From positions 1 through 44,066 of the forward strand of contig CAYPNM010000028.1 in the NCBI GenBank assembly GCA_964412105.1: a DNA stretch of 44,066 nucleotides, given 5' to 3'. Every line of letters begins with the position of its first letter. Position 1 is the first letter of the stretch. Shown here piece after piece: positions 22,763-31,800 of this stretch. This DNA is from JAKAGZ01 sp964412105 (GTDB lineage Bacteria; Bacteroidota; Ignavibacteria; Ignavibacteriales; Ignavibacteriaceae). Under the pieces are notes generated by a model, which was not told the DNA's origin, did no database searches, and saw only the letters and a list, made by a program, of their open reading frames with translations. Made by a program: the position numbers and the translations under genes.

Positions 22763-23380
22763 TTATGGGATCCCATTATCAAATGTTATTACATTATTAT
22801 GTTTTCCCCTGCTAACCTTTTGAGTTACACCCAAACCATTAAATCTCACACCATTTTTTATTAACTCTTCTTTTAAGAGATGCCGCGCGGTAAATAACCT
22901 TGATTTTAGTGTCCTTTCCGGAATTTCTAATATTTCTGCAATCTCCGAATACGAGTAACTCATAAAATATTTAAGAACAAGAGGAATTCTGTAATTCATA
23001 TCCAGTTTTATTATTGCAGATTGAATCTTTTCGTCTATATCATCTGTATCTGCAATATCGGCCGGATTTTTTTCTCTCTGTATTATATTCCCCTTCAGAT
23101 ACTTCGACTTCTTTCTTTTATTGCAAAAATTGATGGTCTCATTTACAGCCATTTTATAAAGCCAGCTGTAAAATTTATATTGCGGATTGAATGTATCCAG
23201 TTTTCCATAAACTTTAATAAAAATCGACTGTGTAATATCCTCTGCATCATCATAATTATTTGCTATTCTCATTACCAATCTGAATATTACTTTTTGATAT
23301 TTATCAACTATTTTTTCAAATGCTTTTACATCTCCCGAAAGACATTCCTCAACATATTTTGAGTCTTCATCGTAATTCAT
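22763..23380 (-). CDS. RNA polymerase sigma factor, ECF type
   Basis: A sigma-70 family factor with regions 2 and 4 only. Region 2 covers about residues 15-90 (DYDDAEDITQSIFIKVYGKL, then FYSWLYKMAVNETINFCNKRK). Region 4 covers about 120-175 (MNYRIPLVLKYFMSYSYSEI, then EILEIPERTLKSRLFTARH). The 205-residue length is normal. There is a 30-residue polar tail after region 4. No anti-sigma gene with a zinc-finger or membrane helix is next to it, which is unusual for ECF factors. It closes the minus-strand island and may direct transcription of the SusCD or kinase genes; that is inference from position. Confidence 0.9.
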   Translation of the reverse strand: MNYDEDSKYVEECLSGDVKAFEKIVDKYQKVIFRLVMRIANNYDDAEDITQSIFIKVYGKLDTFNPQYKFYSWLYKMAVNETINFCNKRKKSKYLKGNIIQREKNPADIADTDDIDEKIQSAIIKLDMNYRIPLVLKYFMSYSYSEIAEILEIPERTLKSRLFTARHLLKEELIKNGVRFNGLGVTQKVSRGKHNNVITFDNGIP

Positions 23381-23452
23381 ATCCGTTTATACCTATAATT
23401 ACCTGTCAATTATTTATTGAACCTGATAAAACAAATGTTAATATCTTTAACA

Positions 23453-24766
23453 TTAACTTCCCTTTTTTACAATTACCATAGTAATATCATCCGATTGAGC
23501 AGCACCTCTGGTATGTAATTTAATTTCTTCCTTTATTTGTTCAAGCAGCTCACCCGAACCAAGACTTAAATTGCTTTTAACAATCTCTATTAACTTATTC
23601 ACACCAAACTCAATTTCTTTCGAACTCATTGCTTCCGACACTCCATCGGAATAAAGCAATAATAAATCACCCTTATCGAGTTGTGTGATTTTCTCTTCAA
23701 AAGGATAATCTGAAATTCCGCCTAATATAATCCCTCCTGTATCAAGGAAATCATAGCTCGCGTCTCTATGAAACAAAACCGGGTAATTGTGCCCCGCATT
23801 GCAATAACATAAACAGTTCTTTTGAATATCCAGGATTGTATAAAAGAATGTCACAAACTTTGATGAGTCAGTACTTTGGTATAACAGTTTATTTGCTCGA
23901 ATTATCCTTTCCTTACACGACGAAGGAATTATGCACTGCCCTCGTATTGTAGCCTGCAGATTTCCCATTAATAGTGCTGCAGGTAGTCCTTTGCCTGAAA
24001 CATCGCCAATGCAAATTGCAATTTCACTATCAGAGAGTTGAATGAAATCATAATAATCTCCACCAACATCCCTTGCAGGCAGAATATATGAAGCTATATC
24101 ATAGCCGTCTATTTTAGGAATAACTTTAGGAAGCAGGTTATCCTGGATTTCCTTTGCCTTTTTTAATTCATCCTGCATCAGGAATAATTGTTTCTCCTCT
24201 TCCAGCAGTCTTGCACTTTCTATAACGTGGGCCGATTGAGCTGCAATTATAGCCAGTAGTTTTTGATCCTCCACTGTAAATTCCTTACCCGATTTTTTGT
24301 TAAAGATAGAAATAAGTCCGATCATTTTGCCTTTGAATTGCAGCGGTACACTTATCAATGACTTAATATATGATTGCTCATCGGAATTAATCTTAAACCG
24401 GCTGTCTTTTTTCAAATCATTAATCAAAAGAGGATGTCGATTTTTTAACATCCATCCAGTCAGTTGACTGTCAAACCTCAAAGGATTCCGGATAGTTGAA
24501 GCATCAGCTTTTCTTATCATAGTATGGAATGGCGTTACTTTATCTTTCTCATCAAAAATCATTACTGAACCTTGCTCAGCCTCAATATGTTTGAGACACT
24601 TTTGCAGAATTAGATCAGTAAGCCTGTTCAATTCCATTGTTGAACTGATAGCAGATGCAATTTCATTTAGAATAGTTAATTCTGTAATCGCAGACCCCAT
24701 CTTTAATATCTGGGCTTCAAGCTCTTTTATCTTTTCGTTTTGTTTATTCATAGTATTTAATTGCAC
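23453..24766 (-). CDS. GAF-domain PP2C (SpoIIE-type) phosphatase
   Basis: A soluble 437-residue protein. A short N-terminal coiled coil (NKQNEKIKELEAQIL) precedes a GAF domain (about residues 30-190, with SVMIFDEKDKVT and SLISVPLQFKGKMIGLI), a linker helix and a SpoIIE/PP2C-like phosphatase domain (about 215-435). Metal-binding motifs are GGDYYDFI, IGDVSGKGLPAALLM, LLLYSDGVSEA and QSDDITMVIV. Such proteins usually dephosphorylate STAS-type partners, but no STAS or HATPase gene is in the window. Co-location with Ser/Thr kinases makes phosphoprotein reversal an alternative. The GAF domain is expected to sense a small molecule or redox signal. Confidence 0.9.
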   Translation of the reverse strand: MQLNTMNKQNEKIKELEAQILKMGSAITELTILNEIASAISSTMELNRLTDLILQKCLKHIEAEQGSVMIFDEKDKVTPFHTMIRKADASTIRNPLRFDSQLTGWMLKNRHPLLINDLKKDSRFKINSDEQSYIKSLISVPLQFKGKMIGLISIFNKKSGKEFTVEDQKLLAIIAAQSAHVIESARLLEEEKQLFLMQDELKKAKEIQDNLLPKVIPKIDGYDIASYILPARDVGGDYYDFIQLSDSEIAICIGDVSGKGLPAALLMGNLQATIRGQCIIPSSCKERIIRANKLLYQSTDSSKFVTFFYTILDIQKNCLCYCNAGHNYPVLFHRDASYDFLDTGGIILGGISDYPFEEKITQLDKGDLLLLYSDGVSEAMSSKEIEFGVNKLIEIVKSNLSLGSGELLEQIKEEIKLHTRGAAQSDDITMVIVKKGS

Positions 24767-24848
24767 ATAATAATATCAATCAAATAAATATCTGAACTAA
24801 GGAAATCATTTCTATTTTTTCATTAAAACTATATTCAAAAGGTCCCAA

Positions 24849-26054
24849 TTAATTAATATTAGGATTCCCATTCCTTTCACTTTCAGTTACAGGTAGATAT
24901 TGCCAGGTTCCGGGCCCAAGATGCCATTTATTAAATCTTCTTTCATCAACAAGCCGGTTGCCGGATGCAAATAATTCTTTATCCCTTTCAATATAGATCA
25001 CATCAAGGTCAACCGAAGTAAGAGGTACAATTCCATGAGAAGCTCTAACCTCATTTACCAATCCTAATGCATCTCCTGAAGCTGCACCGCGAAGAATTAA
25101 TTCTGCTCGCATTAAATTATTTTCTTGCCACGTAATAATTTTTTGAGGGGAAATGTCTTCAGGATAAACTATCTGGTAATAATATGTTTTATTGTTATTA
25201 TTCTTTATCGAATCTAAATTAATCCTGTTGACTTCATTTGGATCGGCATCTATATAGCTTTTAAACCTAAAATCAGTAACAAACTGCTTGCGTAAACCCC
25301 CAGCTTGTTCCCACCAAAAATTATCCTGAACAGAATTGTGTAAAGCCTGGAATGGAGCATCACCGCTGACCATCCCGATTTCCGCAAAAGTCGCCGCGTT
25401 AATATATTCACCTTTATATAAGTAAGCTCTTGCAATAATCGAGTTGACCGTTCTTATCATCAAATTATCGTATACATATTTTAGCGATTCCTTAAATTTT
25501 TCAATTGATAAATCGTACATTTCACCTGAAGCAATAAATGGGCTGTTATCTATAGGCGATCCGCCTTGAGTCGGATTTAATCCAAAAAATGTAGCGTACA
25601 AATACCGTGCATACCCACCATAAAAATAACCGGTGAACAGTGCATTGTTTTTAACAGTTGTATCTGAAAATGAAATCGTATTTGTCCTTTTTATCAAGTC
25701 ATCTGCATAAAATCTGAATTGCCCTACAGAAGTATAAGCAGCATCAACTGAATTATTCGTTAACTGAATTTCTCCGGCATCAATTTCGATAAAAGAAGAG
25801 AATGTAGCACCCGAAAGATTATCCGGAAAAATGAAAGCATCCGATAAACCTGCTGCACAAACATCAGTTTGCCCTAATGCAAAGGCAAAACGTGTTTCTA
25901 CTCCTTTCGCTACAAATGGTATTTGCTCTTCTGTATTTAATTGTGAGTCAACCACTGCAGTTACCAGCGGCTCAACATTTGTTACATAGTCTTTACACGA
26001 AATAAAAGCTAATGATAAAGCTATTGGCAGAAAGAATAAAGCTAATTTTTTCAT
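24849..26054 (-). CDS. RagB/SusD-family nutrient-binding outer-membrane lipoprotein
   Basis: A lipoprotein signal (MKKLALFFLPIALSLAFISC, with lipobox AFISC, Cys20) anchors it to the outer membrane. The helical body is SusD-like, with a TPR-type region (SIIARAYLYKGEYINAATFA) and a typical end: ERDKELFASGNRLVDERRFNKW. It is 401 residues, shorter than most SusD proteins (500-600), suggesting a reduced ligand cap. It starts 15 bp after the SusC gene stops, the usual SusCD order. It probably covers the barrel and captures a glycan or peptide. No glycoside hydrolase is adjacent, so the substrate is unknown. Confidence 0.88.
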   Translation of the reverse strand: MKKLALFFLPIALSLAFISCKDYVTNVEPLVTAVVDSQLNTEEQIPFVAKGVETRFAFALGQTDVCAAGLSDAFIFPDNLSGATFSSFIEIDAGEIQLTNNSVDAAYTSVGQFRFYADDLIKRTNTISFSDTTVKNNALFTGYFYGGYARYLYATFFGLNPTQGGSPIDNSPFIASGEMYDLSIEKFKESLKYVYDNLMIRTVNSIIARAYLYKGEYINAATFAEIGMVSGDAPFQALHNSVQDNFWWEQAGGLRKQFVTDFRFKSYIDADPNEVNRINLDSIKNNNNKTYYYQIVYPEDISPQKIITWQENNLMRAELILRGAASGDALGLVNEVRASHGIVPLTSVDLDVIYIERDKELFASGNRLVDERRFNKWHLGPGTWQYLPVTESERNGNPNIN

Positions 26055-26069
26055 AACATTATCTCCTCG

Positions 26070-29039
26070 TTATAATCCAATACTAACCCAAAAGTTATAG
26101 ACTCTTGGGTGTTGCAGAGTTAAGAAATCCTGTCCTCTTGATAACGATCGGCTGCCGTCAAAGTTAATTTCTGGGTCCGCTCCCGAGTAATTTGTGAAAG
26201 TCCACACATTCAATGCAGAGATACCCACAACAATATCCTTTATATAATCGTATCCTGTTTGAAATAATAAATCTTTAAAGCTGTAGCTTAAACTTAACTC
26301 CCTTATTTTAAGATATGCTGCATCTTCAATATAATTCCCGAGGTATCTATAATCCATTTGTGAAAATCTATTTGCGGCATTAATATATTCAGGCGATCCA
26401 GGTATCAAACGAATAATTTCAGGATTGGCAGCAGTTAATCCTAATTGAGCTTCCAATGTATTATACTCAGGCACAATACCAACTTGAGCTGCAAATAACT
26501 TCGTGAAGTTTAACATCTTTCTATTAAGGGTCCAACCCGCAAGCGCATAGAAATTAAAGTTCTTAAGAAACTTAAAATTAATGGAGAAGGAACCGGTATG
26601 ATTTGGAATGGGATTTCCGAAGTCTACCCGATCTTGCGTTGCATTTACACCGGCATAAGTTCCGTCAGGATTAAAATTTGCGCCCAGCACTTTCCATGTA
26701 TAAAATTCGTGTTTAGGCAATCCTTCTTTAATTACATTGACATCAAAACCATCATAAATAGGTTCAGCTCCTCCAAGATCAGTGACTTCGTTTTTCTGAT
26801 AATTCCAGATCAAACCCATATCAAGTGCGTATTCTTTGGATCTAATCAAACTTGCTTGAAACTGAAACTCCAGACCCCAGTTTTTCACTCCTCCTATATT
26901 AAATGGGATACCGCTTTCAGTTAATCCTGTAGAAGGAGATTCTAATTTATAGACGATGGAATTAGAAGCATTTTGCCTGTAATAAGTAAACTCCAGAGAA
27001 TAGTCCTTTAGAAACTCGGCATCAAATCCTATTTCAAATTCTTTAATTCTTTCCGGCTTTATAGAATTATTTCCAATATTGACAATTGTTGCTCCTGCAC
27101 CATATCCTCCCGTAGTTGCTCCCCAAAGAAATGGTATAGGTGCTAGCACATCTGGTAATTGCCCATTCTCTCCATAGGCGGCACGCAATTTAAATAAATT
27201 CAACAGATTAGAAGGAAACCAGCTATACCTATCCATCCGCAATGCAAAACTAGTTTTGGGATACCATATGCTTGGTGCTTCATACCCAATGGAACTGGAA
27301 AAATCTTCTCGCAGGCCTAAAGTAAAAAAGTACTGGTTTTTATATGACAAATTATGCTCGGTAAAAATTCCAGCTTCCCTCCTGTTTAGAAAATATTCTC
27401 CATAATCAACTACATTGGATCCTGCTCCAACCTGCATAATTAAATCTGTAGCAAAGTCTTGTGATGATATCCAGGATTCATTGCTCTCTCTATCATAAAG
27501 TTGTGCACCTATAATTGATGTAACCTGCAATCCGGATGTTATATTATATGTATATCTACCGTTGAAATCGTATGAAACCTGCTTGTTTTCTCTATTATAA
27601 ACCGTCTTCCAACCGGCTACATAATAATTTATAGGATATGTTTCATCCTCGCGGTAATTGTTGTGATCAACACCGCCATTAAAATAGAATTCTAATTTAT
27701 CTATTGGAGTATAAGTAATTTGTACGCCTCCGGTTAAGGACCCTATAGAATTTTGATCTTTTGATCTGACAATAAAAGTGCTGTCAAAATCCAAATAAGG
27801 AGTAGGGACTGCAAGAACATTATCCAAAAAACCCGTAATGTTATTATCATTTTGTGGCCTGTTAATGTCCGTAAAACTGTAACCTAAAGAAGCTCTCAAT
27901 GTTAATGTTGAAGTTGTATAAGATGTTATATTTGCTCTTAAAGCTCTTCTATTCAGTCCATTATTTATAATATTTCCTTCCTCGCTGCGATCATCAAAGG
28001 AGACATAATACCTGAGCAAATTTGAACCGCCTGACACATTTATAGAGTTCTGTCTGATTACCCCATCCCTGAAAATTGCATTTGCATCGTTTGCCGATAT
28101 AAAATCGCTGGTTTTATATTTATAAGATTGTGTATTTAAACCGTAGGCAAATTTATATTTAACTGATAGCGGCCTTTGTCCACCTAATCCAGGAGCGCGG
28201 CTTTTAGTTGTAATTAGAACAACTCCGTTGGATCCGCTTGTACCATATGTAGCGGCAGCAGCAGGCCCTTTTAGTACTTCTATGCTTGCAATATTTTCCG
28301 GATCGAGCATAGCAAGCATGCTGATACCCTGACCGCCAGCCCCCGCACCCTGAATTTCATCATTATCAACCCTAACACCATCAATATATATTATGGGCTG
28401 CTCATCACCATTTAAGCCCCCTCCACCTCTTACATAAAATCTATAACCGCCGCCAGTATTTCCTGATGAAGATGTAACCTGAACTCCTGAGATTTTTCCT
28501 TCAACCAATTGAGACATTGTTTGAAATGTTGTTGTATTCGTTAAATCAGCAGCGTTTATTCTTGACACTGAAACTTCTGCTACCGATTTTTCTGTTTTAG
28601 ATGCAATGCCCGTAACAACGACTTCATCACTCCGGAAAACATCATCTTCCAGGGAAAAGTTTTGTTCGATATGACCACCAGTTAAAGTTATTGATACAGT
28701 TTGAGATTTATAACCGACATACCTAACTGTCATATCGACAGTCTGACCTTTCGATTGATCTGCAGGTACTGTAAATTCATATTTGCCATTTGAATCCGTT
28801 GATGCTCCCAAAGACAGTACAGGAATAAATATATTTGCATTTTGTAATGCTATACCGTTTTTATCAGTTACAGTTCCGCTTATCTTTGTACTTTGTTGTC
28901 CCTCAATAAATGCCGCACAACATAACAATACAAGGAAAGTAAATAATATATTCTTAATGAAGGTATTCCCAAAATTTGCGGACGGATCAACAGTTTTGAA
29001 GAGTGTTGAAAGAGAAAACGATTTTATATTTTTTATCAT
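26070..29039 (-). CDS. SusC/RagA-family TonB-linked outer-membrane transporter
   Basis: The N-terminus has an unusually long lead (about 27 residues) before the hydrophobic signal segment ILFTFLVLLCCAAFIEGQQ. A carboxypeptidase-regulatory-like beta-sandwich follows (ISGTVTDKNGIALQNANIFI). The SusC signature DEVVVTGIA (TonB box-like) is next, then a plug (VEGKISGVQV, YVRGGGGLNGDEQPIIYIDG) and a long beta barrel to the C-terminal aromatic strand (NFWVSIGL). At 989 residues it is standard. No STN domain, so no anti-sigma signalling by that route. A strong ribosome binding site, AGGGGGG, precedes the ATG. Confidence 0.95.
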   Translation of the reverse strand: MIKNIKSFSLSTLFKTVDPSANFGNTFIKNILFTFLVLLCCAAFIEGQQSTKISGTVTDKNGIALQNANIFIPVLSLGASTDSNGKYEFTVPADQSKGQTVDMTVRYVGYKSQTVSITLTGGHIEQNFSLEDDVFRSDEVVVTGIASKTEKSVAEVSVSRINAADLTNTTTFQTMSQLVEGKISGVQVTSSSGNTGGGYRFYVRGGGGLNGDEQPIIYIDGVRVDNDEIQGAGAGGQGISMLAMLDPENIASIEVLKGPAAAATYGTSGSNGVVLITTKSRAPGLGGQRPLSVKYKFAYGLNTQSYKYKTSDFISANDANAIFRDGVIRQNSINVSGGSNLLRYYVSFDDRSEEGNIINNGLNRRALRANITSYTTSTLTLRASLGYSFTDINRPQNDNNITGFLDNVLAVPTPYLDFDSTFIVRSKDQNSIGSLTGGVQITYTPIDKLEFYFNGGVDHNNYREDETYPINYYVAGWKTVYNRENKQVSYDFNGRYTYNITSGLQVTSIIGAQLYDRESNESWISSQDFATDLIMQVGAGSNVVDYGEYFLNRREAGIFTEHNLSYKNQYFFTLGLREDFSSSIGYEAPSIWYPKTSFALRMDRYSWFPSNLLNLFKLRAAYGENGQLPDVLAPIPFLWGATTGGYGAGATIVNIGNNSIKPERIKEFEIGFDAEFLKDYSLEFTYYRQNASNSIVYKLESPSTGLTESGIPFNIGGVKNWGLEFQFQASLIRSKEYALDMGLIWNYQKNEVTDLGGAEPIYDGFDVNVIKEGLPKHEFYTWKVLGANFNPDGTYAGVNATQDRVDFGNPIPNHTGSFSINFKFLKNFNFYALAGWTLNRKMLNFTKLFAAQVGIVPEYNTLEAQLGLTAANPEIIRLIPGSPEYINAANRFSQMDYRYLGNYIEDAAYLKIRELSLSYSFKDLLFQTGYDYIKDIVVGISALNVWTFTNYSGADPEINFDGSRSLSRGQDFLTLQHPRVYNFWVSIGL

Positions 29040-29132
29040 TATAACCCCCCTAATAATTTCAATATTTTCTTTTGAATCCTATAATAAATTCATTATCGGT
29101 TTTTATTTCCCTCCTTCGATTAGTATATCATT

Positions 29133-31760
29133 TTAATCTACACTTTGCTTAGAATATTTATCAATAATTGTCTTATAGCCTGGTAATTTTCGCAAAGGAT
29201 CGTATAAGGGGTCAAGCTTTAATATATTGACAGAAAATCCAGTTGGATTTGTTAGTAAGTAATTAATTTGCTTTAATGCATTATCAAAGTCTCCTGCCAG
29301 AATATAAACAGGAGCCAAAGAGCTACTACGAATAAAATTGCTATTTCCATCAATACATGAAACTAATTCTATGCCACGATTAACTTCGTTAATTGCCCCC
29401 TTTAGGTTTCCCAATCCTGCATAGCTTTTGCTCAGAGCGAAATGCAGACGATTATCACCCGGTTTCATTTTTAGAATTTTTAATAATTGGACCGTTGAAG
29501 AATCAAAATACTTTTTAGAAAGTTCTCTTTCCCCCATATATTTATATATAAGCCCCATCATATAAGAATTTGGTATATAATTGCTATAATTATTTTCAAA
29601 CTGGGTTTTAGAATTGTTTAATTGTTTCAAAGCTTCAGTAAAATTTCTGTCAAGAATATTTAGGTAAATGATAATGTTGTATGTACCTTCCAAATATTCA
29701 TCATCTTTGATGTTCCGGATTGTTTGCCTTGCCAGTTTTGTACTGCCTTTCCAATTGAGGTAATTCTGAGCCAGATTTACAAATAACTCACTTGAATTGG
29801 GGCTTAATTCTATTGCCTTTTTCAAATATTTTTCTGCATTTACATAATCTCTTTTATTATTGTAATCAAGTGTCACCATCCAGAAATTGCGTGCATTCAG
29901 AGGATCTAATTGTAATGCTTTTTCAACACATTGATTCGACAATACAATTTTACCTTCTTTCCTATAAAATCCACTTATATGAATAAGGGCTTCAGCATTA
30001 TTCGGCTGTATTTCCAATGTTCTTTTTAATTCCTCGAATACCCTTTCACAATCCTTTGTAAACCATGCATAATAAAAAAACTGTGCAAGGTGTATTTCCG
30101 CAATATCAGGATTGAGTTCTTTTGCTTTTTGAAAATGCACAGATGCTTTTTTCAGATTCAGGCTGTCCCTGTCCCAATACCACTTAAATAATCCGTTATA
30201 AGCTATTGCTAATTGAGCGTGAGCAACCGCAAAATATGGATCAAGTTTAATTGCCTGCTCGTAAAGTTTTATACAAAACTTAATATTAGCACCGCTTGAA
30301 AAACCATATTGAATTTTTAAAGCTTTAAGATAATAATCGTACGCTTCAAGGTTATTAGTTGGGGGAGGTCCTGTCACTTTTTGACCCGGATGTAATTTTA
30401 TTCCCAATTTTTCCACTACATTTTCTGCTATCTCACTTTGGATATTAAAGATATCCTTTATAACCTTATCGAAAGAATCTGACCATATGCTTACATCATC
30501 CGACACTCTGATTAACTGAGGAATAATTCTTATTCTGCTTTCCCTGTCTTTGCTCTTTGCCCATTGTATTGTTCCTTCAAGTATGTAATCTACATTTAAT
30601 TCTTTTCCTATCTCTTTTGTAGTCTTATTTGATTTTGCATACCTTTCCGCGCTGTTACGGGAGATAACTCCAATTGAAGCTATTGATGATAATTTGTTGG
30701 ATATTTCATTCCTTACCCCCTCAGCAAAATAGTCGTCATCTGGTGAACCAAGATTTTCAAACGGCAGCACTACTATCATCTTTCTTTCAGGTGTTGACGT
30801 TACAATAGCATTTGATTTGGTCATATTAAAGTAAACGACTAATGCCAGTCCAATCACTAATACAGCTGCGGCCATTATCTTTGTTCTTAGATTAATTTTC
30901 GGCAGTCTGATAGGTAATGGATATCGCTGTGTGCTTGTTTTTGTTTTAGATCCATCTCTTATTGATTCCAAATCTAATTTCATTTCCTCAGCACTTTGAT
31001 ATCTTTGCTCTGCTGTTTTGTTGACTGATCTGTTTATGATTGAGGCCAGGTCATTTGATACATTACTTAAATCAGGTTCTGTATTTAGGATCGAATAGAT
31101 CACTGCCTGTTCATATTCCCCTGCAAACGGTCTCTGACCGGTTATCATCTCATAAAACATCACTCCAAGTGACCAGATGTCGGTTCTTTTATCTATCACA
31201 CTCCCCGTTGCCTGCTCAGGGGACATATAATCCACCGTTCCCACTGTTGATCCCATCTGTGTCAATTGTGTCTGCCCTTTTGACTTGGCAAGTCCAAAGT
31301 CGAGTATCTTTACTATTCCGTCATTTGTGATAAATATATTGGCCGGTTTTATATCTCTATGTATAATTTCATTCTTATGCGCTTTCTCTAATCCCTCACA
31401 TATCTGAAGTGTGATCTTTATTGCCTCATCAATAACTATCGGTCCCTTTGCTATTTTATCCTTTAATGTTTCTCCATCATACAAGGCCATTGAAATGAAT
31501 AATAGTTCATCATCTGTTTCACCGATTTCATAAATGGTGCAAATATTAGGATGGTCTAATGATGAAGCAGCCTGTGCTTCGTGGATAAGTCTTTTCTTGG
31601 ACTCTTCATCAGATGAAAATGATGCGGGAAGAAACTTAAGGGCTACAGTTCGCTTTAGTTTAATATCTTCTGCTTTATATATCTCACCCATCCCTCCTGA
31701 GCCGAGTTTCTCTGTTATTCTGTAATGCGAAATTATTTGTCCTGAAATAATCCCCTTCAC
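29133..31760 (-). CDS. Membrane Ser/Thr protein kinase with TolB-like and TPR regions (copy B)
   Basis: A Hanks-type kinase domain covers residues 12-265: Gly-rich loop GSGGMGEIY, K42, HRD (134-136, in IIHRDIKPANIFI) and DFG (154-156), all intact, with YMSPEQ. A membrane helix follows (about 295-313). The outer region begins with a TolB/FlgO-like nucleoside-binding-type fold (MIVVLPFENLGSPDDDYFAE, about 325-440), then TPR repeats to about 860 and the closing LKLDPLYDPLRKLPG. At 875 residues it is a full sensor kinase. The start is GTG 31760 with AAGAAGG upstream. It lies between kinase A and the SusC gene. Confidence 0.93.
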   Translation of the reverse strand: MKGIISGQIISHYRITEKLGSGGMGEIYKAEDIKLKRTVALKFLPASFSSDEESKKRLIHEAQAASSLDHPNICTIYEIGETDDELLFISMALYDGETLKDKIAKGPIVIDEAIKITLQICEGLEKAHKNEIIHRDIKPANIFITNDGIVKILDFGLAKSKGQTQLTQMGSTVGTVDYMSPEQATGSVIDKRTDIWSLGVMFYEMITGQRPFAGEYEQAVIYSILNTEPDLSNVSNDLASIINRSVNKTAEQRYQSAEEMKLDLESIRDGSKTKTSTQRYPLPIRLPKINLRTKIMAAAVLVIGLALVVYFNMTKSNAIVTSTPERKMIVVLPFENLGSPDDDYFAEGVRNEISNKLSSIASIGVISRNSAERYAKSNKTTKEIGKELNVDYILEGTIQWAKSKDRESRIRIIPQLIRVSDDVSIWSDSFDKVIKDIFNIQSEIAENVVEKLGIKLHPGQKVTGPPPTNNLEAYDYYLKALKIQYGFSSGANIKFCIKLYEQAIKLDPYFAVAHAQLAIAYNGLFKWYWDRDSLNLKKASVHFQKAKELNPDIAEIHLAQFFYYAWFTKDCERVFEELKRTLEIQPNNAEALIHISGFYRKEGKIVLSNQCVEKALQLDPLNARNFWMVTLDYNNKRDYVNAEKYLKKAIELSPNSSELFVNLAQNYLNWKGSTKLARQTIRNIKDDEYLEGTYNIIIYLNILDRNFTEALKQLNNSKTQFENNYSNYIPNSYMMGLIYKYMGERELSKKYFDSSTVQLLKILKMKPGDNRLHFALSKSYAGLGNLKGAINEVNRGIELVSCIDGNSNFIRSSSLAPVYILAGDFDNALKQINYLLTNPTGFSVNILKLDPLYDPLRKLPGYKTIIDKYSKQSVD

Positions 31761-31800
31761 TTTAAATCAACCTTCTTTATTTAAGTTTGTATCAACACAA